In this document: positions 20,556-30,334 of the stretch, in pieces
Position numbering within the stretch: the first letter of the stretch is position 1
Layout: the number at the start of each line of letters is the position of its first letter
Source of the DNA: Streptococcus ictaluri 707-05
Lineage (GTDB): Bacteria > Bacillota > Bacilli > Lactobacillales > Streptococcaceae
Reading direction: 5' to 3'
DNA length: 64,000 bases
NCBI RefSeq assembly: GCF_000188015.2
Contig: NZ_AEUX02000001.1
Coordinates: 247,338-311,337 of the forward strand
Notes under the pieces: model-generated
What the model saw: only the letters and a program-made list of their open reading frames with translations
What the model was told of the DNA's origin: nothing
The model's database searches: none
Made by a program: the position numbers and the translations under genes

Positions 20556-23500
20556 ATGTCTCAAAATAAAGAAATTTACGGTATTCGTAAACGAAAAGTT
20601 TGCGGTGCTTGTTCAGTTCTATTGGCAACAGCTTGCTTTGCTATTTCAATGGGTGCTTCAGTTAGTGCGGATGAATGGGCAACGTCCAATCCAAGTGAAT
20701 TAAAAGTAGTAGCGCAGGAAGTTGATTACACTGATGAGATCTTGGGCAATAGCCCAGATATTCTATCTGAAAGTCAATTATATCAGGGTTATCAAGAAGG
20801 TCTAGTATTTTCCAAAGCAGGAATTTCTGATACTATGATACCTCATGATGGTAGTGGAATTGTGATTGCAACTGTAGACTCAGGGGTTGATGAAACCCAT
20901 AAAATCATGCGTTTGGATCCGACTGCTAAGATTAAGTTAGCCCCTCAAAGTGCTGAATTTTCGGATAAAATCCCCTTCCGTTATGATTTTTTAAGTGGAG
21001 ATACCGATTTAGCTGATGACTCAACGGAACATGGCATGCATATTGTCGGTGTTTTGGTGGGTAATGAAGAAAATGGATTTAAAGGAATGGCACCTAATGC
21101 ACAGCTTTTAGCATATCGAACATGGAGTGAGGATAGCCGTGAAGGGTTCCAAGAGGATTATCAATTCTATGCCATTGAAGATGCCTTGGCTAAAGGTGCA
21201 GATATTATTAGTTTAAGTATTGGGGAAGTTGGTAGTGGTCGACAGGATGATGTTTGGTATGACATTGTCAAAAAAGCAAAAGAAAAAGACGTCATCATCA
21301 CTGCTGCTATGGGTAATTATGGAACGGCTGCTACAACTAATTCTTTTGATAAATTTGTTAATCAAGCCTACTCACTTACAGATGATTCTACTATTGTATC
21401 TTTAGCTGCAAACCCAGATGTGTTAGCTGTTGGATCATATTATGACACTTATATGAAATTACCTCACTTTAAAGCCTGGGGCATGTCATTTGCTTATGAG
21501 GACTTAAACTGGCATAACTATGATTTATTTAAACGCAAAGAACAAGAAGAAATTACCTTTAATGATGCCGTTCTTTATTGGAATAAGACGACAAATGATA
21601 ATATTAAAGATAAAATTGTCTTAATTGATCGTAATCAAGAAAAAGTCTTTGACCAAGTTTTAGAAGTCATGAAAAAAGATCCTAAAGGCATTATCATGAT
21701 TAATGCAGCAACTCCAACAACCCTTGGAAATTATGAATCAATTCCAGAAATAAGAAGTGCGACATTAGATGATCAAGGGGACTATTTTGAGCGTATTTGG
21801 GCTGTTAGTGTCTCGTACAAAGATGGACAACTCTTGAAAAAATTGATTAATCAAGCTAATCCCCAAGGTATAAGCTTCGATAAGAAGGTTCAGAGTACTC
21901 GTGTTTTTGATTATCCTGGTATTTCTGGCTTTAGTTCTTGGGGAGCTAGCCCAGATTTAGGCTTGAAGCCTGACCTAGTTGCCCCAGGTGAAAATATTTG
22001 GTCAACGGCAAATAAAGATGTCTTTTTCAATATGAGTGGTACCTCTATGGCATCGCCTTATGTGGCTGGGGCCAGCACGCAGCTGTTACCAAAAGAAAAA
22101 GCCCTTTTGCAAAAAGAAAAAGCTCTCTTAAGCCATAACCGTATCATTGATTTAAATAAAATTATCTTGCAAAACACTGCAGATATTCTCAAGGACCACA
22201 CAGTTCCTGCGGGTCAGCCTCTTTTAGATTACTCCCCAAGACGTCAAGGTGCTGGAGCTCTTAATATTGATAAGGCACTAAAAACTAAAGTTTTAGTCAC
22301 TTATGAAGATACCAAGGGAGCTGTTGACTTAAAAGCTTTCATTGATAAACAGAAAGAATTTACGGTTGTCTTAAAGAATTTCTCTGATAAGACTCAAGGT
22401 TTTGAGATTGATCCTGGTCAGGTTTTAGGCAAGGTACTTTACAAGCAAGAGCGTAAAATGGGAGATGAGTCCTTCACCATTGATAGTATCCACTCACGTA
22501 TCATTTCTCAAGCTTCTGTGGGAATGGACAAAGTCCTACAGCTTGCTCCTCATAGTAGCTTATCAGTCATAGTTAAACTTGATTTAGGACAAGCTAAGTT
22601 AGGAGAATTTGTTGAAGGATTTATAAGATTTAAATCAACAGATAAGAGTCAGCCAGACCTCAACATTCCTTATATGGGATTCTATGGGGATTGGAATGCG
22701 GAAGCTATTGTTGACCCACCAGGTTGGGATCCAGCAAGTAAAACTAAAATGACTGGTTTGATGAAAGAATACCCAACAGGTCTAGACGTCTTTGATATCT
22801 TACCATGGGGTGTGGACTACGACGAATGGAAAGCAACTAAAGATAAAACCAAGTTGATCCCTAATCAAGCATTTAATGTCATGCAATCTCACGGTGGTAG
22901 TGACAAACATGCTAAAATGAGAATTAGACTTAACTTTATGCGTCATGCTCAAGACTATCAAGTTGATGTCGTGACTTCTCAAAACAAAGAAGCAGATACC
23001 ATTTTGAGAACATTGAAAAAAAGTCACTATCCGGTTAAATACATGGAAAGTGCTTATCGAGAGTATCCAGATTGGTATTATAAAATTTATAATAATTATG
23101 ATCCCGATTTAGAATGGGATGGTGGTCTATATGATCCTAAAACACATGAATCAGTTCAAATCAAAGATGGTAACTACTATATTCGTGTGAAGGCAAGACT
23201 CACCAGTCAGTCTCCTTGGCAATATACCTATATGCCATTTAAAGTGGATAATAAAGCACCAGAAATTAAGATTGACCACAAGTCTGAAACAGAAATTCAA
23301 TTAAAAGTGACGGACGAAAATTTACATTATGTGGCAGTCGTCACCAAAGATAGTGAGCCTGTTAAACTTATCGCAGAAAAAGATGGCTTATACAAGGTGA
23401 ACCTAGAAGACTATAAAGATAGAGAATTAAGAATTCTAGCCATTGACTATGGTGAAAACAAAGGGTTGATTGATATTAATGGTGAAGAAATGGATGTTAA

Positions 23501-24635
23501 AAGCCATGAAGCACTAAAATTCCTCCATGTCGATAAGAAAATCATTGCTGCTAATGGACATAAGAAATTAGTTAAAAAAGGTGGTCACTCGATCTTTGGG
23601 TTCGATTTGAGTTCTTCGGAGGCTTTAGATGACTCGGATGATGAAGATGAAGATCTTGATGATTTAGAGGAGGACGACGAAGAAGAAACTGAGTCTGGCC
23701 GACAATCATCAACTAAAAAGGATACTTCAACTCCATCGACTGAGAAAAATGATGAAGATGATTTAGAGGATGAAGAAGACCAAGAGACAACTTCAGAAGA
23801 CGACGAACAAGTCTCTGATGACTCTGATAAGGATGACAATGATCCTAAGCATTTTGAATCTGGTGGAGATATTGCTGATTCAGAAAACAAGATGCCTGGA
23901 CTTATAGAAGCAAATAGCTCAGAAGTCGTAAAAATTGAAGAAGATGAGAAAGGGAATCATTTCAGAATTTTTAAGCTGCATGTTCGACCTGGGCAAAGAG
24001 TAGTCGTTACAGCAACTAATGCCATGCATAATCTTAAAACTGGACAACCAATTACAGAATCACATTGGTCACAGACATATACCGATCAAACAGCTAAAGG
24101 CCAATGGGATCAAGACGTGAGAGTGCCAATATTTGAAGGAAGTAATACTATTAATGTGTCTGTCTTCTATGAAGGTAAGAAAATTTTTGCGCGTGGCTAT
24201 GGTGTGAAATTGGATACCAAGATTCCAGACCTAAAGATTGATAACAAAAATATCGATTTTATTGCTGATTGGAAAACAGCCGATTCCGATGATGGCGATG
24301 AGGTTGTTGGAACTATCAGAACGCGCGATGGTATGGTCAATTTAGCTGGAACTATTGAAGATTTACAAGATGGCTGGTTCCTCTACATCAATGATAATAT
24401 GGTTGATAATGTCGTTCATTTAGGTGAATTTGGGCAGCAATACCATAACAATAAGCGGAATTGGACATACTCACAACAAATGGCTCATAATGATTATGTC
24501 AAACTAAAAGTTGAAGATAATATGAAAAATGCCAAAGAATATATTTTTAAAGTGATTGTTGATCCAGAAATAAAAGACGAGTTACCTTTGTCTCTCCCAA
24601 TGAAGAAATCAGAAAGTAAAAAAGTCAAGCTCTAA
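20556..24635 (+). CDS. Cell-envelope subtilisin-like serine protease (S8), anchor lost
   Basis: A 1359-residue secreted subtilase from ATG 20556, with AAAAGGAG as ribosome-binding site. The signal peptide has a YSIRK-like motif (YGIRKRKVCGACS) and cleaves near SVSADE. The catalytic triad is complete: Asp108 (IATVDSGVD), His159 (EHGMHIVG, the PrtP-like HGMH variant), Ser497 (SGTSMASPYVAG), with oxyanion Asn254 (AMGNYG). A PA-type insert lies between about 330 and 450, and Fn3-like A/B domains follow. An extremely acidic Asp/Glu/Ser stretch spans about 1015-1105. It belongs with lactococcal/streptococcal PrtP/CspA/SpyCEP-type proteases, but I cannot assign an orthologue. There is no LPxTG in frame; a sorting-signal remnant lies about 250 bp downstream in another register. 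It sits as an island between dnaJ and the fab cluster. Confidence 0.88.
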   Translation: MSQNKEIYGIRKRKVCGACSVLLATACFAISMGASVSADEWATSNPSELKVVAQEVDYTDEILGNSPDILSESQLYQGYQEGLVFSKAGISDTMIPHDGSGIVIATVDSGVDETHKIMRLDPTAKIKLAPQSAEFSDKIPFRYDFLSGDTDLADDSTEHGMHIVGVLVGNEENGFKGMAPNAQLLAYRTWSEDSREGFQEDYQFYAIEDALAKGADIISLSIGEVGSGRQDDVWYDIVKKAKEKDVIITAAMGNYGTAATTNSFDKFVNQAYSLTDDSTIVSLAANPDVLAVGSYYDTYMKLPHFKAWGMSFAYEDLNWHNYDLFKRKEQEEITFNDAVLYWNKTTNDNIKDKIVLIDRNQEKVFDQVLEVMKKDPKGIIMINAATPTTLGNYESIPEIRSATLDDQGDYFERIWAVSVSYKDGQLLKKLINQANPQGISFDKKVQSTRVFDYPGISGFSSWGASPDLGLKPDLVAPGENIWSTANKDVFFNMSGTSMASPYVAGASTQLLPKEKALLQKEKALLSHNRIIDLNKIILQNTADILKDHTVPAGQPLLDYSPRRQGAGALNIDKALKTKVLVTYEDTKGAVDLKAFIDKQKEFTVVLKNFSDKTQGFEIDPGQVLGKVLYKQERKMGDESFTIDSIHSRIISQASVGMDKVLQLAPHSSLSVIVKLDLGQAKLGEFVEGFIRFKSTDKSQPDLNIPYMGFYGDWNAEAIVDPPGWDPASKTKMTGLMKEYPTGLDVFDILPWGVDYDEWKATKDKTKLIPNQAFNVMQSHGGSDKHAKMRIRLNFMRHAQDYQVDVVTSQNKEADTILRTLKKSHYPVKYMESAYREYPDWYYKIYNNYDPDLEWDGGLYDPKTHESVQIKDGNYYIRVKARLTSQSPWQYTYMPFKVDNKAPEIKIDHKSETEIQLKVTDENLHYVAVVTKDSEPVKLIAEKDGLYKVNLEDYKDRELRILAIDYGENKGLIDINGEEMDVKSHEALKFLHVDKKIIAANGHKKLVKKGGHSIFGFDLSSSEALDDSDDEDEDLDDLEEDDEEETESGRQSSTKKDTSTPSTEKNDEDDLEDEEDQETTSEDDEQVSDDSDKDDNDPKHFESGGDIADSENKMPGLIEANSSEVVKIEEDEKGNHFRIFKLHVRPGQRVVVTATNAMHNLKTGQPITESHWSQTYTDQTAKGQWDQDVRVPIFEGSNTINVSVFYEGKKIFARGYGVKLDTKIPDLKIDNKNIDFIADWKTADSDDGDEVVGTIRTRDGMVNLAGTIEDLQDGWFLYINDNMVDNVVHLGEFGQQYHNNKRNWTYSQQMAHNDYVKLKVEDNMKNAKEYIFKVIVDPEIKDELPLSLPMKKSESKKVKL

Positions 24636-24957
24636 GCTAAAATCCAGTCAGAGTCAAAGTGAAGATGAACTCATATGAGATAACAAGCACAAAGACCAAT
24701 TAACCTAACTTGATGTTAGGTCTTCTAAATTTGAACAAAAGTTTAAAGTTTACTATTGCTCTAATAGTAGAGAGCCTAGCCAATAGTAAACAGGTTCAAG
24801 TGAGTTTGCTTATCTCAAATATTATCGACAAGCCTAATCATGATAACTTAGATGCAACAAGGCTTATTAAAACGTTACCAAAAACTGGTGAAAGTGCTAG
24901 CACTTTTGGCTTTCCTGACAGGGTCTTACCTTTTTTACAGGCAAAAATAAGAGAGTG
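24636..24957 (+). pseudogene. Degenerate C-terminal/wall-anchor remnant of the subtilase
   Basis: After the stop, other frames encode Ser/acidic-rich residues (KSSQSQSEDEL) and then KTLPKTGESASTFGF, an LPxTG motif. A further shift, after TFG, gives FLTGSYLFYRQK, a short hydrophobic segment and basic tail. At least two frame changes separate this from the protease frame. The remnant indicates the ancestral protein was sortase-anchored. Confidence 0.65.
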
Positions 24958-24966
24958 AAGTAAAAC

Positions 24967-24995
24967 AAAAAGAGAATCATTTGATTCTCTTTTTT
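24967..24995. terminator. Bidirectional intrinsic terminator
   Basis: A 13-bp perfect stem AAAAAGAGAATCA/TGATTCTCTTTTT lies between the rightward protease locus and the leftward gene at 25016. Confidence 0.88.
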
Positions 24996-25015
24996 GAAAC
25001 CTGAATTCTCTACAA

Positions 25016-25474
25016 TCATAGGTTTAAATGAAAATCAAACCAAGGACTCAATAGTATTGGCAATAGTGAGAGTAGAGTTAAACATAGCAATAAGTAGTAA
25101 CTTTTAATAGCTTCAAGAGCTTTAAGTTGTAGAATAAAGTAATAAGATAGAGCAAAGCTAGAGAATATGAAAATATATAAAATCAGAAGGGAGAGCATAA
25201 AGTTTGTCTCAAACGATAAAGAATAGCCTAACATCATTCCTAAAGGAAAACTCGCTAAAATGAGGAAAAAAGGAAGGATAAATAACCATTTACGATATAA
25301 AATAGAGACCAAAATACCAATAAGTCCAATAATAGGATTAATGCACAATGAAACGATAGTAAACAAATGGTTTGGGAATAGCCATTTAATATCCAAGTAA
25401 AAGCAGATGGTAAATAGTATAAATCCCAGATTCAGCAGGTAGGTTAGACTAATAGATAGTGATTTTTGTGACAT
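25016..25474 (-). CDS. Small hydrophobic membrane protein of unknown function
   Basis: A 152-residue protein with about five transmembrane segments (for example YLLNLGFILFTICFYLD, IIGLIGILVSILYRKW, FILASFPLGMMLGYSL, MLSLLILYIFIFSSFALSYYF). I recognise no family. A strong AAAGGGGG ribosome-binding site precedes the ATG. It is transcribed alone and convergently with the protease remnant, sharing a terminator. Confidence 0.65.
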   Translation of the reverse strand: MSQKSLSISLTYLLNLGFILFTICFYLDIKWLFPNHLFTIVSLCINPIIGLIGILVSILYRKWLFILPFFLILASFPLGMMLGYSLSFETNFMLSLLILYIFIFSSFALSYYFILQLKALEAIKSYYLLLCLTLLSLLPILLSPWFDFHLNL

Positions 25475-25542
25475 CTTTTTCCCCCTTTCTTTTTAGTATA
25501 ACAAAATAAAACGGTTTCATAAATATGGATATCGATTTTAAC

Positions 25543-25571
25543 TTGTCAAAATCAAAAAACTATTGTATGAT
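25543..25571 (+). promoter_or_regulatory. fabM promoter
   Basis: TTGTCA (25543-25548), 17 bp and TATGAT (25566-25571). A FabT-type palindrome follows directly. Confidence 0.7.
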
Positions 25572-25584
25572 ATTCTAGTAATTA

Positions 25585-25599
25585 ATTTGATACTCAAAT
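25585..25599. promoter_or_regulatory. FabT operator upstream of fabM
   Basis: ATTTGATACTCAAAT is a palindrome of the FabT type (TTTGAT-N-ATCAAA-like) downstream of the fabM -10. Confidence 0.75.
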
Positions 25600-25646
25600 A
25601 ATTTTATTATGAAACAACTTTACTTTCAAATGAAAAGAGGATAGCA

Positions 25647-26438
25647 ATGACTTTCGAGAATATTACCTTTGTGATTGAAGATGATCTTGCCACTTTAACC
25701 TTGAATCGGCCGGAAGTGTCTAATGGGTTTAATATTCCTACTTGTCAGGAAATTCTAGCGGCTATTGAGATGGTGGCCAAAAATGATACCATTCGTTTTT
25801 TGCTTATTAAATCAGAAGGAAAGGTTTTCTCTGTTGGTGGTGATTTGGTCGAAATGCAAGCTGCTGTTGAAAGAGATGATGTTCAGTCTTTGGTCAGGAT
25901 TGCAGAATTGGTTCAAGAGATTTCTTTTGCCATTAAGCAATTACCAAAGCCCGTTATTCTTTGTGCCGATGGAGCAGCTGCAGGAGCAGCCTTTAATATC
26001 GCTTTAGCGGTAGATTTTTGTATTGCTAGTAGACAGACTAAATTTATTCAGGCTTTTGTGAATGTTGGGTTAGCTCCAGATGCAGGAGGGCTCTTCTTGC
26101 TCACTCGTGCAGTTGGTCTCAATCGTGCAACCCATTTGGTTATGACAGGTGAAGGCGTTACAGCTGAAAAAGGACAAGAGTATGGCTTTGTTTATCGGGT
26201 TGCAGAATCAGATAAACTAGAAAAAACTTATCTTCAGTTGCTTAAACGATTACGAAGAGGTTCTTCCAATTCCTATGCAGGAATGAAATCCTTAGTATGG
26301 CAAAGTTTCTTTGCAGGTTGGGAAGACTATGCACGTCTAGAATTGCAAATTCAGGAAGAATTAGCCTTTAAAGAAGACTTTAAAGAAGGTGTCAGAGCTT
26401 ATGGAGAAAGAAGACGTCCGAATTTCCAAGGCAAGTAA
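25647..26438 (+). CDS. fabM: trans-2-decenoyl-ACP isomerase (FabM)
   Basis: A 263-residue crotonase-fold protein ([13 protein letters not shown]; oxyanion region [12 protein letters not shown] and [22 protein letters not shown]). General annotations call it enoyl-CoA hydratase. Its place as first gene before fabT-fabH-acpP matches streptococcal FabM, which makes cis-3-decenoyl-ACP and so starts the unsaturated branch, as these bacteria lack FabA. It has its own promoter and FabT site. The assignment rests on family plus context. Confidence 0.92.
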   Translation: MTFENITFVIEDDLATLTLNRPEVSNGFNIPTCQEILAAIEMVAKNDTIRFLLIKSEGKVFSVGGDLVEMQAAVERDDVQSLVRIAELVQEISFAIKQLPKPVILCADGAAAGAAFNIALAVDFCIASRQTKFIQAFVNVGLAPDAGGLFLLTRAVGLNRATHLVMTGEGVTAEKGQEYGFVYRVAESDKLEKTYLQLLKRLRRGSSNSYAGMKSLVWQSFFAGWEDYARLELQIQEELAFKEDFKEGVRAYGERRRPNFQGK

Positions 26439-26449
26439 TCTCTTTTAGC

Positions 26450-26478
26450 TTGCTAAATAGTTTGAACTCTGATATACT
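26450..26478 (+). promoter_or_regulatory. fabT promoter
   Basis: TTGCTA (26450-26455), 17 bp and TATACT (26473-26478); the FabT box begins at the last base of the -10. Confidence 0.7.
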
Positions 26479-26490
26479 TTGATTATCAAA
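26478..26490. promoter_or_regulatory. FabT operator upstream of fabT
   Basis: TTTGATTATCAAA is a perfect palindrome, identical to the fabK site, positioned for autorepression of fabT and fabH. Confidence 0.85.
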
Positions 26491-26514
26491 CTACATTGCT
26501 TGGGAGGTGTTAAC

Positions 26515-26949
26515 TTGGAATACAATGAGATTAATCAATACTTGGTCGGGATATTCAATAGAATTTTAGTGATTGAAGAAATGAGCTTAAAGTCCAGTCA
26601 ATTTAGCGATGTGTCGCTAAAAGAAATGCACACTATTGAAATTATCGGAAAATATGATCAAGTGACCCCTAGCGATATTGCTAGAGAGTTAATGGTTACC
26701 TTAGGCACCGTCACAACAAGCTTAAACAAACTAGAGGCAAAAGGTTACATTGAAAGAAGGCGCTCTAGTTCAGATAGAAGGGTTGTCTACTTATCGCTAA
26801 TCAAACGCGGACGCCTCTTAGACCGTTTGCATGCCAAATTCCATAAAAACATGGTAGGTCATGTGATTGCGGACATGAATGAAGAAGAGATGCAGGCACT
26901 TTTAAGAGGATTGAAAAACTTGCATCACTTTTTGGAGGATTTGATTTAA
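26515..26949 (+). CDS. fabT: MarR-family fatty-acid synthesis repressor FabT
   Basis: A 144-residue MarR protein with a winged HTH at about 45-110 ([46 protein letters not shown]). FabT binds palindromes in the fab promoters with long-chain acyl-ACP as corepressor. The start is TTG 26515 ([10 protein letters not shown]), 6 nt after GGAGGTG. An earlier in-frame codon at 26479 lies inside the operator and is unlikely. It overlaps fabH by one base. Confidence 0.94.
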   Translation: MEYNEINQYLVGIFNRILVIEEMSLKSSQFSDVSLKEMHTIEIIGKYDQVTPSDIARELMVTLGTVTTSLNKLEAKGYIERRRSSSDRRVVYLSLIKRGRLLDRLHAKFHKNMVGHVIADMNEEEMQALLRGLKNLHHFLEDLI

Positions 26950-27923
26950 TGGCTTTTTCAAAAATAAGTCAGTCTGCTCACTATGTTCCTAAACAGGTTG
27001 TTACAAATAAGGACTTATCACTTATTATGGAGACAAGTCATGACTGGATTGTCAGCCGTACAGGGATTGAGGAGCGTCACATTTCAGAAGATGAAATGAC
27101 CAGTGATTTAGCCAGTAGAGTAGCTGAGCAATTGTTGAAAAAAGCCAATCTATCTGCGCAGTCAATTGATTTTATTATTGTTGCGACCATTACCCCAGAC
27201 GCTAGCATGCCTTCAACAGCAGCACTTGTTCAGGAAAAGATCGGAGCTGACAGAGCCTTTGCTTTTGATATGGCAGCGGCCTGTAGCGGTTTTGTCTTTG
27301 CTCTTGCTATGGCAGATAAGTTGATTACTTCTGGTAGCTATCAAAGAGGAATGGTCATTGGAGCTGAGACCCTTTCAAAAATATTGGATTGGAAGGATCG
27401 CAACACAGCTGTCTTGTTTGGTGATGGTGCAGGAGGTGTATTGCTTGAGGCGAGTCAAGACCGCCACTTTCTTGCAGAATCTTTGCATACGGACGGTTCC
27501 AGAGCTAGTCATTTGACTTCTGGTCAGACGGGACTTAGTTCCCCTTATACTAAGGCAATTGAGGTCAATCCTTTTTTACAAATGGATGGACGGGCTATAT
27601 TTGACTTTGCTATCCGTGATGTCTCTAAAAGTATTAAGGACATCATTGCTCAGTCAGATTTAGCAAAAGAAGACTTGGATTACTTGCTCTTACACCAAGC
27701 CAATCGTCGTATTTTGGATAAAATGGCTCGCAAAGTAGAGCTGCCAAGAGACAAGTTTTTGGAAAATATGATGCACTATGGAAACACTAGTGCAGCTAGC
27801 ATTCCTATTCTCTTGTCAGAGGCTGTCCAAAGTGGACATATTCGATTAGACGCTAGTCAACATATCCTCCTCTCGGGATTCGGTGGAGGTTTGACATGGG
27901 GTAGTCTAATTGTTAAAATCTAG
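26949..27923 (+). CDS. fabH: 3-oxoacyl-ACP synthase III (FabH)
   Basis: A 324-residue KAS III that condenses acetyl-CoA with malonyl-ACP to start chains. The catalytic Cys is in [15 protein letters not shown], the His in [10 protein letters not shown] and the Asn in [11 protein letters not shown]. It is translationally coupled to fabT (TAATG). Confidence 0.97.
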   Translation: MAFSKISQSAHYVPKQVVTNKDLSLIMETSHDWIVSRTGIEERHISEDEMTSDLASRVAEQLLKKANLSAQSIDFIIVATITPDASMPSTAALVQEKIGADRAFAFDMAAACSGFVFALAMADKLITSGSYQRGMVIGAETLSKILDWKDRNTAVLFGDGAGGVLLEASQDRHFLAESLHTDGSRASHLTSGQTGLSSPYTKAIEVNPFLQMDGRAIFDFAIRDVSKSIKDIIAQSDLAKEDLDYLLLHQANRRILDKMARKVELPRDKFLENMMHYGNTSAASIPILLSEAVQSGHIRLDASQHILLSGFGGGLTWGSLIVKI

Positions 27924-27984
27924 TTATATCAGGTGCCTAGCACATTTATAAAAATAAATTCATATTTTTTAAGGAGACATAAAA

Positions 27985-28209
27985 ATGGCAGTATTTGAAA
28001 AAGTACAAGAAATCATCGTTGAAGAACTTGGTAAAGAAGCAGAAGAAGTGACCTTAGAGACAACTTTTGATGATCTAGATGCAGATTCACTTGATGTTTT
28101 CCAAGTTATCTCAGAAATCGAAGATGCTTTTGATATCCAAATTGAAACAGAAGAAGGCTTAAACACTGTAGGTGACCTTGTTGCTTACGTTGAAGAAAAA
28201 ACAAAATAA
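27985..28209 (+). CDS. acpP: Acyl carrier protein
   Basis: A 74-residue acidic ACP. The phosphopantetheine attachment Ser is in [13 protein letters not shown]. It carries the growing acyl chain and, as long-chain acyl-ACP, the FabT signal. AAGGAG precedes the start. Confidence 0.97.
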   Translation: MAVFEKVQEIIVEELGKEAEEVTLETTFDDLDADSLDVFQVISEIEDAFDIQIETEEGLNTVGDLVAYVEEKTK

Positions 28210-28360
28210 TAAGGCAAGGTTGTGCTAACTGAAGTGGTTATTATTTGCTGCTGATAGTTGCAGCATCCATTAATTAGGCCTTATTTCATTAGTCAAACCG
28301 TTGGGGTGAGATTAGAACTTCTTTTAAGATCTAGCTCGCTCTTTCTTCTTATTATAATAG

Positions 28361-28373
28361 TTTGATTATCAAA
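28361..28373. promoter_or_regulatory. FabT operator in the fabK promoter
   Basis: TTTGATTATCAAA follows a TATAAT (28353-28358) within the acpP-fabK spacer. It would control fabK through accA from a second promoter. No good -35 is evident. Confidence 0.85.
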
Positions 28374-28403
28374 TTATTCTCCTTATTGTTATAGAAGGTT
28401 ATT

Positions 28404-29381
28404 ATGAAAACACGTATTACAGAATTACTGGATATTGAGTATCCCATTTTTCAAGGAGGAATGGCTTGGGTAGCTGATGGCGATCTTGCTGGTGCTGTTT
28501 CAAATGCTGGGGGACTTGGTATCATAGGTGGTGGCAATGCGCCTAAAGAAGTGGTTAAAGCCAACATCGATCGCGTCAAAGCCATCACAGATAAACCCTT
28601 TGGTGTTAACATCATGTTACTATCACCATTTGCAGATGATATTGTTGACTTGGTGATTGAAGAAGGGGTCAAGGTCGTTACTACTGGTGCTGGAAATCCC
28701 GGGAAATACATGGATAGACTGCATGCAGCCGGCATAACGGTTATTCCAGTTATCCCTAGTGTGGCTTTAGCAAAGCGTATGGAAAAGCTTGGTGTGGATG
28801 CTGTTATTGCTGAGGGAATGGAAGCTGGTGGCCATATTGGTAAATTGACCACAATGACTTTAGTTAGACAAGTGGTGGATGCTGTTTCCATTCCTGTTAT
28901 TGCAGCGGGTGGTATTGCAGATGGACGCGGAGCAGCAGCTGCCTTTATGCTGGGGGCACAAGCCGTTCAAGTAGGAACCCGCTTTGTTGTCGCTAAAGAA
29001 TCTAATGCTCATCAAAATTTTAAGGATAAGATTTTAAAAGCAAAAGATATCGATACGGTGGTTTCGGCTCAAGTGGTAGGACATCCAGTACGTTCTATTA
29101 AAAATAAATTAACCTCAGCTTATGCCAAGGCCGAAAAAGAATATCTGACAGATCAAAAATCAGCAGCAGATATCGAAGAAATGGGTTCTGGCTCACTAAG
29201 AAATGCTGTTGTGGATGGTGATGTGGTCAATGGCTCTATTATGGCTGGTCAAATTGCTGGTCTAGTCAAAAAAGAAGAGAGCTGTGAGACTATTTTGAAA
29301 GATATTTATTATAGTGCTGCACAGGTCATTCAAGAAGAGGCTAGACATTGGGCTGCTGATTGGCCAAAAGTTAGCGAGTAA
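28404..29381 (+). CDS. fabK: Enoyl-ACP reductase II (FabK)
   Basis: A 325-residue FMN-dependent 2-nitropropane dioxygenase-fold enzyme (IFQGGMAWVADGDLAGAVSNAGGLGIIGGGN; AEGMEAGGHIG; VIAAGGIADGRGAAAAFMLGAQAVQVGTRF). FabK carries out the last reduction of each elongation cycle in streptococci in place of FabI, which accounts for natural triclosan insensitivity. Confidence 0.96.
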   Translation: MKTRITELLDIEYPIFQGGMAWVADGDLAGAVSNAGGLGIIGGGNAPKEVVKANIDRVKAITDKPFGVNIMLLSPFADDIVDLVIEEGVKVVTTGAGNPGKYMDRLHAAGITVIPVIPSVALAKRMEKLGVDAVIAEGMEAGGHIGKLTTMTLVRQVVDAVSIPVIAAGGIADGRGAAAAFMLGAQAVQVGTRFVVAKESNAHQNFKDKILKAKDIDTVVSAQVVGHPVRSIKNKLTSAYAKAEKEYLTDQKSAADIEEMGSGSLRNAVVDGDVVNGSIMAGQIAGLVKKEESCETILKDIYYSAAQVIQEEARHWAADWPKVSE

Positions 29382-29401
29382 GAGAGTAAAGAGGTGAAAA
29401 A

Positions 29402-30322
29402 ATGACCAAAACAGCCTTTTTATTTGCAGGACAAGGATCACAAAAGCCAGGAATGGCCAGAGATTTCTATGACCAATTTGCAGTAGCCAAAGAGGTATTT
29501 GAAGAAGCTAGCCAGCTTTTAGGATACGACTTGCGTCATATCATTGATCATGAAGCGGATCGTTTAAACCAAACGGTTTACACCCAACCAGCTGTCTTAA
29601 CCACTTCAATTGCTATTTACCGTGTCTTAGAATCTTTGGGACAAAAAGCAGATATGGTAGCAGGTTTATCATTAGGAGAATACTCTGCCTTAGTGGCTTC
29701 AGGAGCTCTTGATTTTGCAGATGCCATTAAGCTTGTCGCTAAGCGTGGGCGATTTATGCAAGAAGCTGCTCCAGTAGGCTTTGGAAAAATGGTTGCGGTT
29801 CTTAATACGGACGCAGTCCTGATCGAAGAAGCTTGTGATAAAGCTTCTGACTTAGGAGTGGTTTCACCAGCTAATTATAATACACCAGGACAAATTGTCA
29901 TTGGTGGGGAGAGTGAAGCAGTTAATGCTGCACTTGTGTATTTAAAGTCTAAAGGAAGCAAACACTTGATTCCTTTAAAGGTTTCTGGACCTTTTCATAC
30001 TACCCTCCTTAAAGAAGCCAGCCAACGCTTAGCGAAAGAGCTTGAGCAAGTGACTTTCAAACCCTTTCAGATTCCTTTAGTAGGAAATACTGAAGCAGCT
30101 ATCATGTCACAAGAAGCCATTCCAAGTTTGTTGGCGCGTCAAGTCATGGAACCTGTTCGTTTTTATGACTCTATTGATACCTTAAAAAATCTTGGCATGA
30201 CAGAAGTCATTGAGATTGGGCCTGGTAATGTTTTGGCAGGCTTTATGAAGAAAATAGATAAACAAATCCCTTGTAGCACTATTGATGATGTTGATAGTCT
30301 GCAGCTTTATTTAGAAAAATAA
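29402..30322 (+). CDS. fabD: Malonyl-CoA:ACP transacylase (FabD)
   Basis: A 306-residue acyltransferase. The catalytic Ser is in VAGLSLGEYSALV (GLSLGE), FAGQGSQKPGM is at the N terminus, and the His is in VSGPFHTTLL. It loads malonyl groups onto ACP for FabH and FabF. Confidence 0.97.
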   Translation: MTKTAFLFAGQGSQKPGMARDFYDQFAVAKEVFEEASQLLGYDLRHIIDHEADRLNQTVYTQPAVLTTSIAIYRVLESLGQKADMVAGLSLGEYSALVASGALDFADAIKLVAKRGRFMQEAAPVGFGKMVAVLNTDAVLIEEACDKASDLGVVSPANYNTPGQIVIGGESEAVNAALVYLKSKGSKHLIPLKVSGPFHTTLLKEASQRLAKELEQVTFKPFQIPLVGNTEAAIMSQEAIPSLLARQVMEPVRFYDSIDTLKNLGMTEVIEIGPGNVLAGFMKKIDKQIPCSTIDDVDSLQLYLEK

Positions 30323-30334
30323 AAGAGGAAAAAT

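Noticed and set aside
23585..23890. Serine-rich open frame on the minus strand
   Set aside because: It is the antisense of the acidic Asp/Glu codon tract of the protease; no ribosome-binding site or promoter.
25647..26438. Plain enoyl-CoA hydratase of fatty-acid degradation
   Set aside because: It heads the fab cluster with a FabT box, and this organism shows no beta-oxidation genes; FabM fits better.
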